DNA of 64,000 bases from Gordonia spumicola (GTDB taxonomy: Bacteria; Actinomycetota; Actinomycetes; Mycobacteriales; Mycobacteriaceae). Shown piece after piece: positions 60,164 to 64,000 of the stretch. The DNA is taken from assembly GCF_009932475.1 (NCBI RefSeq), contig NZ_BJOV01000001.1, positions 347,375-411,374 of the forward strand, written 5' to 3'. Position 1 is the first letter of the stretch; the number at the start of each line of letters is the position of its first letter. Both the position numbers and the translations under genes were made by a program. The notes under the pieces were generated by a model. The model saw nothing but the letters and a program-made list of their open reading frames with translations, was not told the DNA's origin and did no database searches.

Positions 60164-60915
60164 AGCGCGCGCTCGCACCCCTCCTCGCTCTGCTGCTCGT
60201 CGTGACCGGCTGCGCAGCCGACAACGACTCGAACGACAAGGCGGCCCCGATCACGGTGTTCGCCGCGGCGTCGTTGCAGCGCGCGTTCGACGATCTCGCG
60301 AAGCAGTTCACCGAAGCGAACCCGCAGTACCGCGTCGCGCCGATCGTGTACGACGGTTCGCAGGCGCTTGCCACGCAGATCGTCGACGGCGCGGACGTCG
60401 ACGTGATCGCGTTCGCCGACCAGTCGAGCTTGGAGCCCGTGACGAAGGCCGGAATCACCGACGCGGGCACCGTGTTCGCCACCAACACACTGCAGATCGC
60501 GGTGGCGCCGGGGAATCCCAAGCACATCATGAGCCTCGCCGACCTGCAGCGCCCGGACGTCACAACCGTCCTGTGCGCGCCGGAAGTGCCGTGCGGCAAG
60601 GCCGCCAAGAAGCTCCTGTCGAGCGCCGGGGTGACCGTCCAGCCCGCCAGCGAAGAAACCAATGTGACGTCCGTGGTGAAGCGGATCCAATCCGGCGAAG
60701 CCGATGCGGGCCTCGTCTACCGGACGGATGTCGCCGCGTCCGACGGTGCGCTCGACGGCATCACCCCGACCGGGGTCACCCTGCCGGTGAACAGGTACCC
60801 GATCGCGGTGTCGAAGAAGGCGCAGTCGCCGGATGCGGCGGCCGCGTTCAGTGCGTTCGTGCTGTCGCCCGCGGGCCGGAAGATTCTGGCGGGTTACGGT
60901 TTCGGCGCGCCGTGA
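60160..60915 (+). CDS. modA: Molybdate ABC transporter substrate-binding lipoprotein ModA
   Basis: This 251-residue lipoprotein has signal peptide MKRALAPLLALLLVVTGC with lipobox VTGC. A type II binding-protein fold follows: ITVFAAASLQRAFDDLAKQF, then VDVIAFADQSSLE, LQIAVAPGNP, and GLVYRTDV. The AAASL serine and the Tyr in VYRTDV match the oxyanion-binding pattern. It captures molybdate outside the membrane and delivers it to ModB. It overlaps its neighbours by 4 nt on both sides. Confidence 0.94.
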   Translation: MKRALAPLLALLLVVTGCAADNDSNDKAAPITVFAAASLQRAFDDLAKQFTEANPQYRVAPIVYDGSQALATQIVDGADVDVIAFADQSSLEPVTKAGITDAGTVFATNTLQIAVAPGNPKHIMSLADLQRPDVTTVLCAPEVPCGKAAKKLLSSAGVTVQPASEETNVTSVVKRIQSGEADAGLVYRTDVAASDGALDGITPTGVTLPVNRYPIAVSKKAQSPDAAAAFSAFVLSPAGRKILAGYGFGAP

Positions 60916-61703
60916 CAGCGCTCCCCAAGGCGCTCTACGTTCCGGCATGCCTCGCATTGGCGCTGCTGGTGACTCCGATCATCGGTCTCGTCAGCAGGGT
61001 GCGGTGGGACACGCTGTCCACGGATCTCTTCTCGTCGGCGTCGTTGACGGCCCTGTGGTTGTCGATGGCGACGGCGGCATGCGCGACGGCCGTGTGCGTG
61101 GTGCTGGGAACACCGCTCGCGGTGGTCATCGCGAAGGCTCCGGTTCGGTGGGCGTCGGTGCTGCGGGCCATCGTGCTGGTGCCGCTGGTGTTGCCGCCGA
61201 TGGTCGGCGGACTGGCGTTGCTCGCACTGCTCGGCCGTTCCGGTCTCGTGGGCAAGCCGGTCTTCGAGGCGACCGGCTACAGTCTCCCGTACACGACGGC
61301 CGCCGTGGTGGTCGCGCAGAGTTTCGTGGCGATGCCGTTCTTCGTGATCGCGGTCGAGGGCGCACTGCGGTCCGCCGATGGCGGGTACGAACAGATCGCG
61401 GCGACGCTCGGAGCACGACGATGGACGGTCTTGCGGAGGATCACGTTGCCGTTGGTGATCCCGGGACTCGCCGCGGGAGCGGCGCTGTCGTTCGCTCGGG
61501 CCCTCGGCGAGTTCGGTGCGACCGCACTGTTCGCGGGGAACGCGCCCGGCGTCACCCGGACCATGCCGTTGGCGATCTACACCGCCTTCAACGGGGTCGG
61601 GGTGACGCAGGATTCGGCGGTCGCGCTGTCGCTCCTCCTGTTGGTGAGCACCGCGGTGATCGTCCTCGGCTTGCGGTCGTGGCGGCAGGACGCGATCCGA
61701 TGA
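60912..61703 (+). CDS. modB: Molybdate ABC transporter permease ModB
   Basis: This 263-residue inner-membrane permease has about five or six membrane helices and the cytoplasmic EAA loop EQIAATLGARRWTVLRRITL near residues 163-182, which contacts the ATPase. GTG 60912 overlaps the modA stop (GTGA), and the gene ends in an ATGA overlap with modC. The frame runs further upstream but that is inside modA. The family and operon position fix the role. Confidence 0.94.
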   Translation: MTALPKALYVPACLALALLVTPIIGLVSRVRWDTLSTDLFSSASLTALWLSMATAACATAVCVVLGTPLAVVIAKAPVRWASVLRAIVLVPLVLPPMVGGLALLALLGRSGLVGKPVFEATGYSLPYTTAAVVVAQSFVAMPFFVIAVEGALRSADGGYEQIAATLGARRWTVLRRITLPLVIPGLAAGAALSFARALGEFGATALFAGNAPGVTRTMPLAIYTAFNGVGVTQDSAVALSLLLLVSTAVIVLGLRSWRQDAIR

Positions 61704-62752
61704 GCAGGGAACTCGTCGCCACACTGGAGGTGAAGCGCGCCGCGTTCACCGTCGCGGTCGACATTGCCGTGCCCAGCGGTGGCTGCGTCGCGCTGCTCGG
61801 CCCGAACGGGTCGGGCAAGTCCACGGTTCTCGGTGCGTTGGCCGGTCTCGTCCCGCTCACCGCCGGCGCGGTCAGAGTGGGCGATCGAGTCCTCGACGGT
61901 GACGCCCACATGCCGCCGGATCGGCGCCGCGTGACCCTGCTGGAGCAGAAGCCGAGACTGTTTCCGCACCTGTCGGTGGCCGACAACATCGCGTTCGGGC
62001 CGATCGCCCAGGGGACGCCCCGGCGGGAGGCGCTGGCCCTCGCTCGGGAATGGCTTCGCCGAATCGGCCTCTCCGATGTGGGGAGACGGCGCCCGGAGCG
62101 GCTTTCGGGCGGCCAGCAGCAGAGGGTGGCGATCGCGCGCGCACTCGCCGCGGAACCCGATGTTCTGCTGCTCGACGAACCGTTCGCCGCGCTCGACGCG
62201 ACCAGCGCGCCGATCATTCGGCGTCTCCTCGCGGACGAGCTCTCCCGCACCGGAACGACGTGTGTGCTGGTGACCCACGACCTGTCGGACGCGTGGCAGT
62301 GGGCGAGCCGATGCATCGTGTTGGACGCGGGACGAGTCGTGGAGGACGCCGCCCCCGCACATATCGTGGCGTCGCCCGCGACCCCGTTCAGCGCGGCTCT
62401 GGCCGGGTACTCGGTGATCCACGGTCGGTGGGCGGACGGCACGGTGATCACGGACGATCACGTGATTCCCGGGGACGCGGGCGGGGACGTCCGCGACGGC
62501 GACCCGGTGTTCGGCGCGGTCGCACCGCGAGACGTCGGATTCGGTGAATCCGGAGTGGTCGCCGATCGTGTGCGCGCGGTCTCCGTGCGGGCCGGGCGCG
62601 CCTATGTCGAAGGCGAGAGCGGACTCGTCGCCGAAGCCCCGGTGACCGTGGACCTGCCGACGGCGGGGCAGTCCGTGTGGCTCACCCCGCACCGGATGAT
62701 CGTCAGACGCGCGAGCGTTCAGCCTCGCTCTTCGGAATCACGAACAGCGTGA
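61700..62752 (+). CDS. modC: Molybdate ABC transporter ATP-binding protein ModC
   Basis: This 350-residue ATPase has Walker A GPNGSGKST (~residues 34-42), signature LSGGQQQR, Walker B VLLLDEP and the H-loop VTHD. The last ~100 residues form a TOBE-like regulatory domain (VAPRDVGFGESG), usual for ModC. It powers molybdate import with ModAB. ATG 61700 overlaps the modB stop. Its 3' end overlaps the convergent narK gene by 50 nt, so both C-termini are coded by the same DNA. Confidence 0.95.
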   Translation: MSRELVATLEVKRAAFTVAVDIAVPSGGCVALLGPNGSGKSTVLGALAGLVPLTAGAVRVGDRVLDGDAHMPPDRRRVTLLEQKPRLFPHLSVADNIAFGPIAQGTPRREALALAREWLRRIGLSDVGRRRPERLSGGQQQRVAIARALAAEPDVLLLDEPFAALDATSAPIIRRLLADELSRTGTTCVLVTHDLSDAWQWASRCIVLDAGRVVEDAAPAHIVASPATPFSAALAGYSVIHGRWADGTVITDDHVIPGDAGGDVRDGDPVFGAVAPRDVGFGESGVVADRVRAVSVRAGRAYVEGESGLVAEAPVTVDLPTAGQSVWLTPHRMIVRRASVQPRSSESRTA

Positions 62753-63926
62753 ACAACGTGGCCGCGGCCGCGAAAGCGACGAGCAACGCCAGCCCGATCG
62801 TGTAGGAGTGCGTGTCGGCGTCGTACGACGCGCCCATCACGAGCGGCGGGAAGAACCCGCCAAGGCCGCCCGCCGCGCCGACCAGACCGGTGACGGCTCC
62901 GACCCGTGCGGGTGGAGCCGCTATCGCCACCCAGGCGAACACCGAGCCCGAACCCATGCCCATCATGATCGCCATCAGAATGAAGTCGGTGGCGGCGAGA
63001 CCGCTTCCGATGTCGGGTTTGGTGATCATCCAGACCGCGAGCAGAGCCGCGCCGCCACAGGAGACGGCGGTGACTATGCGGGGCCCGAACTTGTCGGACA
63101 GCATGCCGCCGACCGGCCGGGCGATGACCGCGGCGACCGCGAACCCGGCGGTGCGAGCGCCCGCGGACTTCAGGTCATGAATGTCGTACACATCGTTCAG
63201 ATACGTCGGCAAGTACGTGGAGAACGCGACGAAGCCGCCGAACGCCGCCGCGTACAGGAAAGCCATCTGCCAGGTGACGGGCAGTTTCAACGCGTCGACC
63301 AACTTCGGCACGGCGGGTTCGGTGTTCGGCGTCCAACTCGGTGCGTCGCGCATGAACAGCCAGCAGAGCACGGCGACCGCGACCAGCGCGACGGCTACCA
63401 ACAGATGCGTCGGGAAGTAGCCGAACCAGTCTTTGAAGCGGGGAGTGAAGAACGCCGACAGCGCGGTGCCGCCCATGCCCGCGCCGAACACGCCCGTCGC
63501 GAAGCCGCGGCGCGACGGCTCGAACCAGCCGCTGACGAACGGGATGCCCGCGGCGAAACTGGTGCCGGCGATGCCGAGGAAGAACCCGACCACCAGCATG
63601 AACGGGTACGACTTCAGGTTCCCCGCGACCGCGATCAGGATCACGAACGGCGCGGACATCAGCAGCAACGCGGTGAACATCACGCGGCCGCCGTACCTCG
63701 GCGTCAACACGCCGACAACGATGCGGCCGAGCGAACCGACGAGGATGGGGACGGCGACGAGGACCGACTTCTGGGTCGAGTCCAGGCCCATCTGGCCGTC
63801 GCTCGCGTAGAACACACCGAGTGGAGCGACGAGATTCCACGCCCAGAAACTGATCGCGAACGCGACGGTCGCGAGGATGAGATTCCGGGTCTGATCGGAC
63901 TTGTCGATGGCGGTCGGGGCGGTCAT
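62703..63926 (-). CDS. narK: Nitrate/nitrite transporter of the NarK/NNP family
   Basis: This 407-residue major-facilitator protein has about 12 membrane helices. The nitrate-signature glycines are GFFLGIAGTSFAAGIPFVSG (~residues 113-132) and GLVGAAGGLGGFFPP (~347-361). It imports nitrate or exchanges nitrate for nitrite. Nitrate reductase is a molybdenum enzyme, so its place next to modABC and the cofactor genes makes sense. ATG 63926 follows GAAGGA about 10 nt upstream and touches the stop of a preceding gene, suggesting an operon. The 3' end overlaps modC. Confidence 0.93.
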   Translation of the reverse strand: MTAPTAIDKSDQTRNLILATVAFAISFWAWNLVAPLGVFYASDGQMGLDSTQKSVLVAVPILVGSLGRIVVGVLTPRYGGRVMFTALLLMSAPFVILIAVAGNLKSYPFMLVVGFFLGIAGTSFAAGIPFVSGWFEPSRRGFATGVFGAGMGGTALSAFFTPRFKDWFGYFPTHLLVAVALVAVAVLCWLFMRDAPSWTPNTEPAVPKLVDALKLPVTWQMAFLYAAAFGGFVAFSTYLPTYLNDVYDIHDLKSAGARTAGFAVAAVIARPVGGMLSDKFGPRIVTAVSCGGAALLAVWMITKPDIGSGLAATDFILMAIMMGMGSGSVFAWVAIAAPPARVGAVTGLVGAAGGLGGFFPPLVMGASYDADTHSYTIGLALLVAFAAAATLFTLFVIPKSEAERSRV

Positions 63927-64000
63927 TCAGTCACGATCCTTCACTCCGATCGGATCCCAGCCGCGTCGGCTCGGGGCGTTGCCCGGCATCGGTCGGGCGT
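63927..64000 (-). CDS. C-terminal end of an upstream gene (partial)
   Basis: Reading on the - strand, an open frame ends in GRRGWDPIGVKDRD-like residues (more exactly SRRGWDPIGVKDRD) and a TGA at 63927-63929, directly before the narK ATG. Only about 23 residues are visible. Close contact with narK suggests an operon, and a nitrate-metabolism enzyme would fit, but the piece is too short to identify. Confidence 0.35.
   Translation of the reverse strand, partial: ARPMPGNAPSRRGWDPIGVKDRD

Noticed and set aside
1..64000. CRISPR arrays, tRNA or rRNA genes, prophage or plasmid origin
   Set aside because: No spaced direct repeats, cloverleaf sequence, rRNA blocks or phage structural genes were recognised by eye.

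Overview
The window is very GC-rich DNA from an actinobacterium. Several things point to the Mycobacteriales (Gordonia, Williamsia or Rhodococcus type): rplN opens its own operon, there is a WS/DGAT-family acyltransferase, an MTB12-like lipoprotein, several apparently leaderless genes, and a DosR-like palindrome. The genus is an inference; no rRNA or tRNA gene was recognised.

Region 1 (1-37761) is a giant non-ribosomal peptide synthetase (NRPS) line on the + strand. It comprises the C-terminal end of one synthetase, two complete giants (about 5,870 and 6,140 residues) and a small MbtH-like activator. The part in view has 11 adenylation domains, 11 condensation domains, one epimerase and a terminal thioesterase. 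Both subunit junctions fall between a condensation and an adenylation domain, which is not the usual place. Binding-pocket residues read by eye suggest Ser at modules 3 and 6 and Thr at module 5. Modules 7, 8 and 10 share an unusual pocket. Adenylation domains 7 and 8 carry a near-identical DNA tract typical of recent gene conversion. The product is unknown.

Region 2 (37762-39839) holds an intact ISL3-family insertion sequence with 19-bp inverted repeats and a perfect 8-bp target duplication, followed by a small orphan gene.

Region 3 (39896-49862) is an unusual signalling island. It has three translationally coupled pairs, each a membrane histidine kinase followed by a membrane protein that looks like its catalytically dead paralogue. 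It also has one NarL/LuxR-type response regulator, one stand-alone LuxR-type DNA-binding protein, a lipoprotein, an acetoacetate-decarboxylase-like protein and an SRPBCC protein. One kinase has Arg in place of the phospho-acceptor His, and its partner gene is frameshifted. This island is my best candidate for an undescribed system.

Region 4 (50053-51510) is rplN-rplX-rplE-rpsN with its own promoter and terminator. Region 5 (51709-54795) has two coupled family-2 glycosyltransferases and a convergent WS/DGAT-like acyltransferase.

Region 6 (54949-64000) is a molybdenum-cofactor and molybdate-uptake locus: mog-moaE-moaA on the + strand; moeA-moaC-mobA-small protein-moaD on the - strand; then an HTH-TOBE regulator with modABC on the + strand. 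It ends in a nitrate/nitrite transporter (narK) and the edge of one more gene. Together these genes import molybdate, build the cofactor and probably serve a nitrate reductase just outside the window.
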